From Agromyces sp. H17E-10 (GTDB lineage: Bacteria; Actinomycetota; Actinomycetes; Actinomycetales; Microbacteriaceae): 64,000 nt of DNA. The notes beneath the pieces were generated by a model. The model did not search any database and was not told the origin of the DNA. It worked only from the letters and a program-made list of their open reading frames with translations. Location of the stretch: NCBI RefSeq assembly GCF_022919715.1, contig NZ_CP095042.1, positions 3,224,001-3,288,000 of the forward strand, given 5' to 3'. Shown in pieces: positions 25,096 to 32,715 of this stretch (the stretch's first letter is position 1; the number at the start of each line of letters is the position of its first letter). Position numbers and translations under genes: made by a program.

Positions 25096-25415
25096 GGGGC
25101 GCCCCGTCCGAGGATGGAGGCGATACCGGCGGCGGCGGCGACGACGGTGACGGCGGAGACCGCGATGACGAGCGCGACGGGCGGCACGTACCGGCCCTCG
25201 TCGAGCTGGCGGCGTCGCACCGCGCCGGCTCCGGCGACCGCGGCAGCCGCCCCGATGAGCACGACGCCCGTCACGACGAGCCAGTCCTCGCCCTCGACGA
25301 AGCCGGTGCGCAGGGCCAGCAGGGCGTTCACGGCGACGACGAGCGCCGTGCGGCTCCACGACAGCGTCGTGCGCTCGGGCTGGAGCCCGGGGTCGCGAAC
25401 GGGCACGTCGGTCAC
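25092..25415 (-). CDS. DUF202 membrane protein
   Basis: A 107-residue protein with the DUF202 pattern: LQPERTTLSWSRTALVVAVNALLALRTG at the start of helix 1 and three helices in total. GTG start, overlapping the end of the preceding DUF202 gene by 4 bp. DUF202 proteins often occur as neighbours in pairs; one member elsewhere is the YidH/YidG pair. Function unknown. Confidence 0.82.
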   Translation of the reverse strand: MTDVPVRDPGLQPERTTLSWSRTALVVAVNALLALRTGFVEGEDWLVVTGVVLIGAAAAVAGAGAVRRRQLDEGRYVPPVALVIAVSAVTVVAAAAGIASILGRGAP

Positions 25416-25765
25416 GGCAGCGCCAGGAAGACGGTGAGCACGATCGCCGTGACGAGGCAGACGCCCGCGAGCACCGGCAGCGCCCAGCTGTAGCCGAGCC
25501 GGCCGCCGCGGCGCATCGCGATCTCGTTGCTGCGCCAGCGGAAGTACGACAGCAGCGCGAGCGCCGCCGCGGCCAGCCCGAGGGTGACCGCGAGCGCCGT
25601 GACGACGACGTCGGGGCCGACGTTCGCGGCGAACTCGTGCAGCAGCACGCCGCCCGCGATGAGCGCGAGCGCCGTACGGATCCACGCGAGGAACGTGCGC
25701 TCGTTCGCGAGCGTGAACCGGTAGTCGGGGTCGTCGCCCTCGCTGCGCCACTTCGGTTCGGCCAT
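25412..25765 (-). CDS. YidH-type DUF202 membrane protein
   Basis: A 117-residue protein with three helices. The conserved N-terminal block DPDYRFTLANERTFLAWIRTALALIAGGVLL and the FRWRSNEIAMRRGGRL loop identify the YidH branch of DUF202. The ATG is 6 nt after TAGGCT (complement of 25772-25777), so the three-gene unit appears to start with a leaderless message. It lies downstream of gnd but is separated from it by a strong terminator. Confidence 0.86.
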   Translation of the reverse strand: MAEPKWRSEGDDPDYRFTLANERTFLAWIRTALALIAGGVLLHEFAANVGPDVVVTALAVTLGLAAAALALLSYFRWRSNEIAMRRGGRLGYSWALPVLAGVCLVTAIVLTVFLALP

Positions 25766-25790
25766 GCGTCGAGCCTAGCGGCGGCGGAAA

Positions 25791-25830
25791 CGCGAATCGC
25801 CCGCCTCCGTGGGGAAGCGGGCGATTCGCG
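25791..25830 (-). terminator. terminator of gnd (14-bp perfect stem)
   Basis: CGCGAATCGCCCGC (25791-25804) and its exact complement (25817-25830) enclose a 12-nt loop. On the minus strand the stem is followed by TTTCC. It lies 31 bp after the gnd stop. Confidence 0.8.
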
Positions 25831-25861
25831 AAGCGGCATCCGGTCGATGATGCCACGTGGA

Positions 25862-27322
25862 TCAGTGGGACGAGGGCGTCGTCTCGATCTCGGAACGGTC
25901 GCCCGACCACAGCGTGTGGAAGACGCCCGGCTTGTCGACGCGCTGGTAGGTGTGCGCGCCGAAGAAGTCGCGCTGGCCCTGCACGAGGGCGGCCGGCAGG
26001 CGCTCGGCGCGCAGCCCGTCGTAGTACGCGAGCGACGAGCTGAACGCGGGCGCGGGGATGCCCGACTGCGCGGCGGCGACGACGACGCGTCGCCAAGCCT
26101 CCTGCGCGCCGGTCACGGCGTCGCGGAAGTACGGCGCGACGACGAGCGCGACGAGCTCGGGGTTCTCGGCGTACGCCTCGGCGATGCGGTTGAGGAACCG
26201 GGCGCGGATGATGCAGCCCGCGCGCCAGATGCGGGCGATGTCGCCCTTCTGGACGTCCCAGCCGAACTGCGCGGCGCCCGCGATGATCTCGTCGAAGCCC
26301 TGCGAGTAGGCGATGATCTTCGACGCGTAGAGCGCCTGGCGCACGTCCTCGATGAAGGCGTCGGGGTCGGCGACCGTGAAGTCGCCCGACGGGCCGGGCA
26401 GGTCGGTCGCGGCGGCGCGCTGGCCGCGCTGCGACGAGAGGCTGCGTGCGAAGACCGCCTCGGCGATGCCCGAGGTGGGCACCCCGAGGTCGAGGGCGTT
26501 CTGCACGGTCCACGCCCCCGTGCCCTTGGCGCCCGCCGAGTCGAGGATGACGTCGACGAGCGGCTCGCCGGTCGACGCGTCGACCTGGCGCAGCACCTCG
26601 GCGGTGATCTCGATGAGGTAGCTCTCGAGCTCACCCGTGTTCCACTCGGCGAAGATGTCGGCGATCTCGGCCGGCGTCTTGCCGGTGCCCTGGCGGATGA
26701 GGTCGTAGGCCTCGGCGATGAGCTGCATGTCGGCGTACTCGATGCCGTTGTGCACCATCTTCACGAAGTGGCCGGCGCCGTCGGTGCCGACATGGGTGAC
26801 GCAGGGCGCGCCGTCCTCGGGCGCGCGGGCGGCGATCGACGCGAGGATCGGCCCGAGGGTCGCGTACGACTCGGCGGTGCCGCCGGGCATGATCGAGGGG
26901 CCGTTGAGCGCGCCCTCCTCGCCGCCCGAGATGCCGGTGCCGACGAAGTGGATGCCGGTCGGCGAGATCTCGGCCTCACGGCGGATCGTGTCGTGGAAGT
27001 TCGCGTTGCCGCCGTCGACGATGATGTCGCCCGGCTCGAAGCGCGCGACGAGCTCGGAGATGACGGCGTCGGTGCCCTTGCCCGCCTGCACCATGATGAT
27101 CGCGGTGCGCGGCTTCGCGAGCGACGCGACGAAGTCGTCGTACGACTCGGCCGCGACGAACTCGGCCTCGGGGTGCTCGGAGACGAGGGTGCGGGTGCGC
27201 TCGGGCGAGCGGTTGAACACGGCGACGGTGTTGCCCTCGCGGCTCGCGAGGTTGCGGGCGAGGTTCGACCCCATGACCGCGAGTCCGACGACGCCGATGT
27301 TTGCTGAAGGGGTGACAGGCAC
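25862..27322 (-). CDS. gnd: 6-phosphogluconate dehydrogenase (decarboxylating)
   Basis: Oxidative pentose-phosphate enzyme of 486 residues, giving ribulose 5-phosphate, CO2 and reduced cofactor. Rossmann motif IGVVGLAVMGSNLARN, then VFNRSPERT, then VGTGISGGEEGALNGPSIMPGG (substrate-binding), then the catalytic Lys in GHFVKMVHNGIEYADMQ. The C-terminal domain includes AYYDGLRAERLPAALVQGQRDFFGAHTY and a tail. Full length for the homodimeric bacterial type with the NRS cofactor segment. The GTG start follows GAGGAG. TACGCT lies about 35 nt upstream, with a GTGAG-N5-CTCAC dyad behind it. Confidence 0.96.
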   Translation of the reverse strand: MPVTPSANIGVVGLAVMGSNLARNLASREGNTVAVFNRSPERTRTLVSEHPEAEFVAAESYDDFVASLAKPRTAIIMVQAGKGTDAVISELVARFEPGDIIVDGGNANFHDTIRREAEISPTGIHFVGTGISGGEEGALNGPSIMPGGTAESYATLGPILASIAARAPEDGAPCVTHVGTDGAGHFVKMVHNGIEYADMQLIAEAYDLIRQGTGKTPAEIADIFAEWNTGELESYLIEITAEVLRQVDASTGEPLVDVILDSAGAKGTGAWTVQNALDLGVPTSGIAEAVFARSLSSQRGQRAAATDLPGPSGDFTVADPDAFIEDVRQALYASKIIAYSQGFDEIIAGAAQFGWDVQKGDIARIWRAGCIIRARFLNRIAEAYAENPELVALVVAPYFRDAVTGAQEAWRRVVVAAAQSGIPAPAFSSSLAYYDGLRAERLPAALVQGQRDFFGAHTYQRVDKPGVFHTLWSGDRSEIETTPSSH

Positions 27323-27356
27323 GGAGTTCTCCTCGAGAAGGGTGTGGGGTCGGCTT

Positions 27357-27381
27357 CCAGCGTACTGTGAGCGGGCCTCAC
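27357..27381 (-). promoter_or_regulatory. gnd promoter with GTGAG-N5-CTCAC dyad
   Basis: TACGCT is read on the complement of about 27359-27364, and the dyad GTGAG-CGGGC-CTCAC is at 27367-27381. A third GTGAG copy lies about 20 bp farther upstream of gnd. Candidate operator. Confidence 0.4.
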
Positions 27382-27642
27382 GGTTGCACGGTGTTGCGGT
27401 GAGACGGGGATGCCTCGTCACCGGCGATGCTGCTGGTAAGCTAGGCGATTGGACTTCGGCGAGGGAGGCCAGGCGGTCGGTGAGAGCCGGCGGCGAGGCA
27501 TCCGTGATCGACGCGGTAGGGGCAGGCTCCACGGCTTTTCCTCACGCTCTGCGCACACGTTGCGCGCGTTCGAGTCGAAAACAACAGACACACGATCTGG
27601 GCCGCCAGGGTGAGACATGCCCGGCCCCGCAAGGAGAGAAAC
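27382..27642. other. gnd/rplY intergenic region and long rplY leader
   Basis: A TAAGCT -10 candidate near 27437 would give rplY a leader of almost 200 nt. The word GGATGCCTCG (27406) recurs inverted as CGAGGCATCC (27493), able to form a long-range stem. I find no tRNA or known riboswitch consensus. A purine-rich AAGGAGAG precedes rplY. Confidence 0.4.
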
Positions 27643-28272
27643 ATGGACGACGACAACAAGGTCATCGCCGAGGCTCGCGAGAGCTTCGGCAAGGGCGCTG
27701 CGCGCAAGATCCGCGCCGCCGGCAAGATCCCCGCGGTCATCTACGGCCACGGCACCGACCCGCAGCACGTCACCGTGCCGGCGCACCAGGTCGGCCTGCT
27801 CATCCGCAAGGCGAACGCCGTGCTCGACCTGCAGATCGGCTCGAAGAGCCAGCTCGTGCTCGTCAAGGACGTGCAGAAGGACCCGGTGCACCAGATCATC
27901 GAGCACCTCGACCTCATCGTCGTGAAGAAGGGCGAGAAGGTCCAGGTCGAGGTGCCCGTGCACCTCGAGGGCGAGTCGGCTGCGGGCACCGTCGCCGACC
28001 TCGACCACCACACGCTGTCGCTCGAGGTCGAGGCCACCCACATCCCCGAGCGCGTCGTCGTCTCGGTCGAGGGCCTCGAAGAGGGCACGCAGATCCACGC
28101 GAGCAGCGTCGAGCTGCCCAAGGGCGCGACGCTCCTCACCGACGGCGACGCGCTCGTCGTCAACGTGCACACGCCGCAGAAGGTCGACCTGGGCGAGGAG
28201 CCGGCGGAGGCCGCCGAGGCCGAGGCCGAGGCTGCTGCCGAGGCACCCGCCGAAGAGGCTGCCGCCGAGTAA
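27643..28272 (+). CDS. rplY: 50S ribosomal protein L25 / general stress protein Ctc
   Basis: Two-domain L25 (TL5/CTC type) of 209 residues that binds 5S rRNA in the large subunit. The N-terminal L25 domain spans about residues 5-92 (FGKGAARKIRAAGKIPAVIYG, QIIEHLDLIVVKKGEKV). The C-terminal beta domain spans 95-185. A low-complexity Ala/Glu tail ends the protein. The ATG at 27643 has a good AAGGAGAG site; an earlier in-frame ATG at 27616 is unlikely. rplY is usually directly followed by pth, but here about 3 kb separates them. Confidence 0.95.
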   Translation: MDDDNKVIAEARESFGKGAARKIRAAGKIPAVIYGHGTDPQHVTVPAHQVGLLIRKANAVLDLQIGSKSQLVLVKDVQKDPVHQIIEHLDLIVVKKGEKVQVEVPVHLEGESAAGTVADLDHHTLSLEVEATHIPERVVVSVEGLEEGTQIHASSVELPKGATLLTDGDALVVNVHTPQKVDLGEEPAEAAEAEAEAAAEAPAEEAAAE

Positions 28273-28283
28273 TCGCGCTCCCG

Positions 28284-28323
28284 GAGGGCCCGTCCCCGAC
28301 CGCTTGGTCGAGGGCGGGCCCTC
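28284..28323 (+). terminator. rplY terminator
   Basis: An 18-bp stem (GAGGGCCCG... with GGTCGAGGGC...) and a GCTT loop (28302-28305), with two non-canonical pairs, begins 12 bp after the rplY stop. A short T/C-rich stretch follows. Confidence 0.8.
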
Positions 28324-28363
28324 GTCGTCTCCGGGGGCGTGCGCGGGTCCGGTGCCGGCCGCG

Positions 28364-29002
28364 TCAGGCGTCGAACAGCACCCGGGATGCCTCGGGGTCG
28401 ATCTCCGACGCGATGCCGCGCAGCGCGTGCTCGAGGAGCTCGACGATCTCGTCGTCGGGAAGGTCGTCGGCGAGTGCCGCGTCGACGAGCGCCTGCTCGG
28501 TGAACGCGAGCCAGCCGCGCAGTCCGATGCGCAGCTTCGGCGACGGTTCGACGCCGAGCTCGCGGAAGAGCACGACGACCCGCTCGGTCTGCAGCACCCG
28601 GGCCTGTTCGACCACGGCCCGGATCTGCGGGTCGCCGCTCGCGGGGCCGCGCACGAGCGAGAAGAACGTGCCGCCGTGCGCCCGCACGAACCCGACCGTG
28701 CGCCGCAGCGTGTCGGTGAGCCGGGGGAGGGGGGCGAGCCCTGCGTCGGGTTCGGTCGCGAGCAGCATGCTGTCGCGCGCGGTCTTCACGAGCTCGCGCT
28801 GGAACCCCTGCCGCGACCCGAAGTAGTGGAACAGCAGCGCACGTGAGACGCCGGCGTCAGCCGCGAGGCGCTCGATGTTGAGCTCGCCGAGCGGATGCTC
28901 GGCGAGGGCGGCGACGCCGAGCGCGATGAGCTGCGCGCGGCGCTCGTCGGGCGAGAGGCGCGCCCGCCGCGATCCGGTGTTCTCGTCGACGCGGGCGGCC
29001 AT
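28364..29002 (-). CDS. TetR-family repressor of the DUF6230/DUF6114 locus
   Basis: A 212-residue regulator. The HTH is at about residues 18-65 (RRAQLIALGVAALAEHPL... IERLAADAGVSRALLFHYFGSRQGFQREL). The ligand domain has no close match I can name. The ATG is 6 nt after TAGGCT (complement of 29009-29014), so the message is probably leaderless. It is divergent from the DUF6230 gene. Two tandem 21-bp dyads in the gap overlap the -35/-10 of that gene, which makes it the obvious repressor. Confidence 0.9.
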   Translation of the reverse strand: MAARVDENTGSRRARLSPDERRAQLIALGVAALAEHPLGELNIERLAADAGVSRALLFHYFGSRQGFQRELVKTARDSMLLATEPDAGLAPLPRLTDTLRRTVGFVRAHGGTFFSLVRGPASGDPQIRAVVEQARVLQTERVVVLFRELGVEPSPKLRIGLRGWLAFTEQALVDAALADDLPDDEIVELLEHALRGIASEIDPEASRVLFDA

Positions 29003-29079
29003 GCTCCGAGCCTATCGGCGCGGGCCCGCGCCGACCGGCGCCGCAACGCCCGCGAGCCGGGGCCGCGGTGACCCGATCG

Positions 29080-29121
29080 TTATTGACTTCGAGTGAACAA
29101 CTATTGACGAACAGTCAATAG
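29080..29121. promoter_or_regulatory. two end-to-end 21-bp TetR operators
   Basis: Distal copy (29080-29100): TTATTGAC-N5-GTGAACAA, 6 of 8 arm bases symmetric. Proximal copy (29101-29121): CTATTGAC-N5-GTCAATAG, fully symmetric. Same arm and spacer lengths, no gap between them. The proximal copy covers a TTGACG -35 (29104-29109) that is 18 bp from TAGGGT (29128-29133), the likely promoter of the DUF6230 gene. Confidence 0.8.
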
Positions 29122-29181
29122 TGTCCGTAGGGTCGCCGTGGCGGCGCACCGCCGCCCGCTTCAGCGCATCAAGGAGGATCC

Positions 29182-29775
29182 ATGAAGTTCCGCTCACTCA
29201 CGGGCTCACGCCTCGGCCGGGTCGCGATCGCCGCCGTTCCCGTCGGCGTCGCCGCCAGCCTCGTCATGGCGGGCGTCGCGAACGGCGCCGTGCCGGTCTC
29301 GTTCGCCGTCTCGGGCAGCCAGTTCAAGATCGCCGCGTCGTCGCTCGACGGCAGCGGGTTCTCGCAGTACGCGGGCGTCGCCGCCGAGAAGAACGGCACG
29401 CCGCACCCCGTCGCCATCTCGAACATCGGCACGGCATCGCTCTCCGACCTCTGCCAGTCGGTCGTCACCGACACGCCGCTCGGCAAGCTCGGCATGCTCA
29501 TCTCCGCGGGCGGCGGCGGCAACCCGGCCACCGCGAGCGACCTGCAGATCGGCCTCACCGACCTGCAGGGCGACGCGACGTTCGGCAACATCCGCATCGG
29601 CGTGGACGCCTCGACGGTGAAGACCCCCGCCAAGGGCGAGGCCGGCGGGTTCGCGCAGGACGCCGACACGATCAAGATCGCGGGCCTCAAGCAGACCGCG
29701 TGGAGCACCCAGGCCGGCGTCTTCACCCTCAACGGCCTGCACCTCCAGCTCACCAACGGCAAGGAATGCTTCTGA
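29182..29775 (+). CDS. DUF6230 family exported protein
   Basis: A 197-residue protein. The N-terminal signal or anchor helix is at residues 12-33, followed by a soluble Gly/Ser/Thr-rich beta domain. The blocks GSQFKIAASSLDGSGFSQYAGV, SLSDLCQSVVTDTP, GDATFGNIRIGVDAS, LKQTAWSTQAGVFTLNGL and the terminal KECF match the DUF6230 pattern that I know from Streptomyces. Two conserved cysteines (LCQS and ECF) could pair outside the cell. It is the first gene of a three-gene unit controlled by the divergent TetR. AAGGAGG precedes the ATG. Function undescribed to my knowledge. Confidence 0.85.
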   Translation: MKFRSLTGSRLGRVAIAAVPVGVAASLVMAGVANGAVPVSFAVSGSQFKIAASSLDGSGFSQYAGVAAEKNGTPHPVAISNIGTASLSDLCQSVVTDTPLGKLGMLISAGGGGNPATASDLQIGLTDLQGDATFGNIRIGVDASTVKTPAKGEAGGFAQDADTIKIAGLKQTAWSTQAGVFTLNGLHLQLTNGKECF

Positions 29776-29898
29776 GCCCCAGGCCCTCCGGCCCGCACGC
29801 CGGATGACCCGCGGGGCGGGCGCGGCCCGACGACGCCCGCCCCGCGACCCCACCCCAGCCACCGCCCCTGCGCGCCAGCACACGACGAAGGAGTCACG

Positions 29899-30477
29899 AT
29901 GCCCGCGACCGAAGAACAGCCGACCGCCCTCGCCGTCGCCCCCGACGCCGAGACGCCCGATTCGTCCGGAGCGCCCGAGCCCACCGAGGCGATCGGCCTC
30001 CCCGAGGCCGCCGACGTGCCCGAGACGGGCGGATTCGCCGCCTGGTATCGCGCGCGTCCGCTCATCGGCGGCATCATCACGGTGCTCGCGGGCGCCGCGA
30101 TGTTCCTCTCGAGCCAGCTCGACCTCGGCAACCTCACGATCCACGTCGGGGTCGAGGGCATGCAGGCGACGATCCTGCCGATCGTCGTCGCGCTCGCCGG
30201 CGTGCTCGCCGTCGCGATGCCCGCGCACCGCATCTTCTACGGCGTGATCGCGCTCGCCGCCTCGGTCTACTCGCTCGTCGCCGTGAACCTCGGCGGCTTC
30301 TTCGTCGGGTTCCTGCTGGGCTGCGTCGGCGGCATCATGGTCGTCTCGTGGGCGCCGCGTCGCGAACGCCGTGACGACGGGGCCGGCGTGGCGGCGGGCG
30401 CGGCAGAGGTCGAGCCCGAACCCGACGCGGATGCCGCGATCGAAGTCAACCCGGGCGCCCGGGAGGCCGCCGCATGA
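29899..30477 (+). CDS. DUF6114 family membrane protein
   Basis: A 192-residue protein. A disordered acidic start (1 to about 45) is followed by four predicted helices between about residues 55 and 155 and a charged acidic tail. The ending NLGGFFVGFLLGCVGGIMVVSWAP and the LDLGNLTIHV block match DUF6114. In Streptomyces this family sits next to DUF6230, as here. The ATG follows GAAGGAG. Its stop overlaps the next gene by 4 bp, so the membrane protein and the secreted protein are translationally coupled and may form one complex. Confidence 0.85.
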   Translation: MPATEEQPTALAVAPDAETPDSSGAPEPTEAIGLPEAADVPETGGFAAWYRARPLIGGIITVLAGAAMFLSSQLDLGNLTIHVGVEGMQATILPIVVALAGVLAVAMPAHRIFYGVIALAASVYSLVAVNLGGFFVGFLLGCVGGIMVVSWAPRRERRDDGAGVAAGAAEVEPEPDADAAIEVNPGAREAAA

Positions 30478-31235
30478 GCCGCGCACGTCACCTGCGCACG
30501 GGCGCGATCGGTGCGCTCGCGCTGCTGCTCGTCGCGGGCACCGCGCAGGGCGCCTCGGCGATGCCCGGCGTCCGCGCCGAGGCGACCGACGGCTGCGAGC
30601 CGACGGCGCTCGAGCAGTTCTTCGGCATCGACGGCTGCGACGACCCGGCCACACCCGAGCCGACCGGCGAGCCCACGGCGTCCCCCGATCCCGAGGCGAC
30701 GCCGACTCCGGCGCCGACCGATGCGCCGGCCACGCCCGACTCGGGTGAGCCCGACGCGGAGCCCGAGGCATCCCCGGCGCCGAAGCCGGCCGCCCCGAAG
30801 ACGCCCGTGCTCGCGCCGCTCGACGAGGGCGCGCCGGTGTTCACGGGCGACCCCGCGACCCTGTCGGGCGACACCCTCGCGATCGAAGGGCTCTCGGGCC
30901 TCGCGATCGTGTCGGTGCGGCTCGCCGACGGATCGACCGAGCGCGCCATCCGGCTGAAGGCCGACCGCATCGTGATCGACGGCTTCCGGCTCGACGTGCC
31001 CGCGGGCGACGGCGGCCTCCGCAACACCGCGACGACGCTCACGGTCGACGGGAACGTCGTCGTGTACACCCCCTCGATCACCGGCATCCTCGAGGACGGC
31101 ACCAAGCGGCTCATCGACACACTGACGACGCCGACGGCCGACGAGCTCGCCGGGCTGACCCGTCTCACGCTGCCGCTGCGCGGCATGGTCGCCGACTCGA
31201 TCGTGTACGACGACTCGCATCAGGCCACGTTCTGA
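30474..31235 (+). CDS. secreted Pro/Thr-linker protein, third member of the DUF6230/DUF6114 unit
   Basis: A 253-residue exported protein with a signal peptide (about 1-29, cleavage near GASA). Next comes a Cys-containing segment (DGCEPTALEQFFGIDGCDDP), a Pro/Thr/Ala/Asp-rich linker (about 58-120) and a beta-rich C-terminal domain. The C-terminal pattern (LAIEGLSGLAIVSVRL... RIVIDGFRLDVP... TTLTVDGNVVVYTPSITGIL) resembles the exported third partner found in Streptomyces loci and weakly the DUF6230 domain itself. The linker is a plausible Pmt mannosylation target. Function unknown. Confidence 0.8.
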   Translation: MSRARHLRTGAIGALALLLVAGTAQGASAMPGVRAEATDGCEPTALEQFFGIDGCDDPATPEPTGEPTASPDPEATPTPAPTDAPATPDSGEPDAEPEASPAPKPAAPKTPVLAPLDEGAPVFTGDPATLSGDTLAIEGLSGLAIVSVRLADGSTERAIRLKADRIVIDGFRLDVPAGDGGLRNTATTLTVDGNVVVYTPSITGILEDGTKRLIDTLTTPTADELAGLTRLTLPLRGMVADSIVYDDSHQATF

Positions 31236-31331
31236 ACGGGTACGCTCGTTGCGGGCCGGAGCGGCCCGGTTGACCCGAGCGGAGCACGAATGGCGTGGTT
31301 CAGGCGGGCACGCGCGCGGAAGGACGACGGC

Positions 31332-31913
31332 ATGGCCGAGAACACCTGGCTCGTCGTCGGACTCGGCAACCCCGGCGCGCAGTACGCCGGCAACCGGCAC
31401 AACGTCGGCCAGATGGTCGCCGACGAGCTCGCCTCGCGCCTCAGCGCGACCTTCAAGAGCCACAAGACGCCCTCGCGCGTCGCCGAGGGCTTCGTGCGCC
31501 CCGGCGGCCCGAAGCTCGTCGTCGCGAAGCCGAACTCGTACATGAACACGTCGGGCGGGCCCGTGTCGGCGCTCGTGAAGTTCTACGGCGTGCCGCCCGA
31601 GCGCATCATCGTCGTGCACGACGAGCTCGACCTGCCGTTCGACACCGTGAAGCTCAAGCAGGGCGGCGGCCACGGCGGGCACAACGGACTGCGCGACATC
31701 GCGAAGTCGCAGGGGCCCGACTTCATCCGCGTGCGGGTCGGCATCGGCCGCCCGCCCGGTCGGCAGGACCCGGCCGACTTCGTGCTCAAGGACTTCTCGG
31801 GCACCGAGCGCCAGTCGCTGCCGAACCTGATCTCGGATGCCGCGGACGCGGTCGAGGCGGTCGCCGACGACGGGCTGCTCGCCGCGCAGCAGCGGTTCCA
31901 CTCGCCGAGCTGA
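31332..31913 (+). CDS. pth: peptidyl-tRNA hydrolase
   Basis: Recycles peptidyl-tRNA released from stalled ribosomes. A 193-residue Pth: catalytic His in NRHNVGQMV, NSYMNTSG, the HDELDLPFDTVKLKQGGGHGGHNGLR core with the catalytic Asp, and RVRVGIGRPPG. I choose the ATG at 31332 behind GGAAGGA. An upstream ATG at 31290 would add 14 residues whose codons (AGG, CGG, GCA) are unlike the gene body. A TACGCT -10 lies at about 31241. Confidence 0.94.
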   Translation: MAENTWLVVGLGNPGAQYAGNRHNVGQMVADELASRLSATFKSHKTPSRVAEGFVRPGGPKLVVAKPNSYMNTSGGPVSALVKFYGVPPERIIVVHDELDLPFDTVKLKQGGGHGGHNGLRDIAKSQGPDFIRVRVGIGRPPGRQDPADFVLKDFSGTERQSLPNLISDAADAVEAVADDGLLAAQQRFHSPS

Positions 31914-31923
31914 GCGCGTCGGG

Positions 31924-32637
31924 CTAGATCAGGCCGCGCAGGAACTCCTCGGGGCTCTGGCCCGCCGCGCGCGCACGCTCGAGGAGACGCGTGTGCTCGT
32001 CGACCGTGAGATCGAGCGACATCGTGAGCCAGTCGGCCGTCGGGTCGTCGAAGTCGAAGAACGTCGCGTCGGCGGGGGAGCGGTCGTCGTGCGCGCTCGG
32101 CTCGGGTGCCGCTGCGGATGCCGCGGGTTCGGGCCCAGCGGTCGCGGGGGCCGCGGCATCCGGTTCGCCGATGCAGGCACCCGACCAGCCGGGGCCGCTC
32201 GGCACCGGAAGCCCGCTGCGGAAGGATTCGGCTGCGGCCCGGGCGCGCTCGTCGGCGGCCTCGTTCATGGGGTGCCCGACGTGGCCCTTGACCCACTCGA
32301 ATCGGTAGCGGCGCCCGACGAGGGCGGCGTCGAGCTCCTGCAGGATCTCGAGGTTCATGACGGGCTTGCCGTCGGCCTTGCGCCAGCCCTTGCGCTTCCA
32401 GCCCGGCATCCACTTCGTCACCGAGTTGATGACGTACTGGCTGTCGCACTGCACGAGCAGCTCGTCGTCGAGGTGCGCCGTCGCGCGGAACAGCTCGAGC
32501 ACCGCGGTCAGCTCGCCGACGTTGTTGGTGCTGTGCTTCCACCCGCCGGCCGCCCAGCAGTCGTCGGCGACGTACCAGGCCCAGCCCGCCGGGCCGGGGT
32601 TGCCGAGGGCCGAGCCGTCTGCGGCGGCGATGATCAT
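31924..32637 (-). CDS. rnhA: ribonuclease HI with C-terminal extension
   Basis: Degrades RNA in RNA-DNA hybrids. A 237-residue protein whose first 140 residues are a complete RNase HI domain: active-site acids Asp7, Glu42, Asp65 and Asp129, with His119 in the flexible loop and the SVTKWMPGWKRKGWRKADGK handle region. About 95 further residues follow: an Ala/Pro/Glu linker, then a conserved-looking ending DWLTMSLDLTVDEHTRLLERARAAGQSPEEFLRGLI that resembles a small helical or ribbon-helix-helix-like module. GGAAGGA precedes the ATG. It is divergent from mfd. Confidence 0.92.
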   Translation of the reverse strand: MIIAAADGSALGNPGPAGWAWYVADDCWAAGGWKHSTNNVGELTAVLELFRATAHLDDELLVQCDSQYVINSVTKWMPGWKRKGWRKADGKPVMNLEILQELDAALVGRRYRFEWVKGHVGHPMNEAADERARAAAESFRSGLPVPSGPGWSGACIGEPDAAAPATAGPEPAASAAAPEPSAHDDRSPADATFFDFDDPTADWLTMSLDLTVDEHTRLLERARAAGQSPEEFLRGLI

Positions 32638-32703
32638 GCGGTGGTCCTTCCGTCGAGCCGGGGCAATCGTATCGGCCCGCGCCGACGTGTCGGCGGCGCG
32701 GAA

Positions 32704-32709
32704 TAGACT
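32704..32709 (+). promoter_or_regulatory. -10 of leaderless mfd
   Basis: TAGACT lies 6 nt before the GTG start codon of mfd. No ribosome binding site is present. Confidence 0.5.
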
Positions 32710-32715
32710 TCTCCG

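Noticed and set aside
31290..31331. N-terminal extension of pth from an upstream ATG
   Set aside because: The codons differ from the gene body and the extension is not part of the family fold; the ATG at 31332 has its own good binding site.
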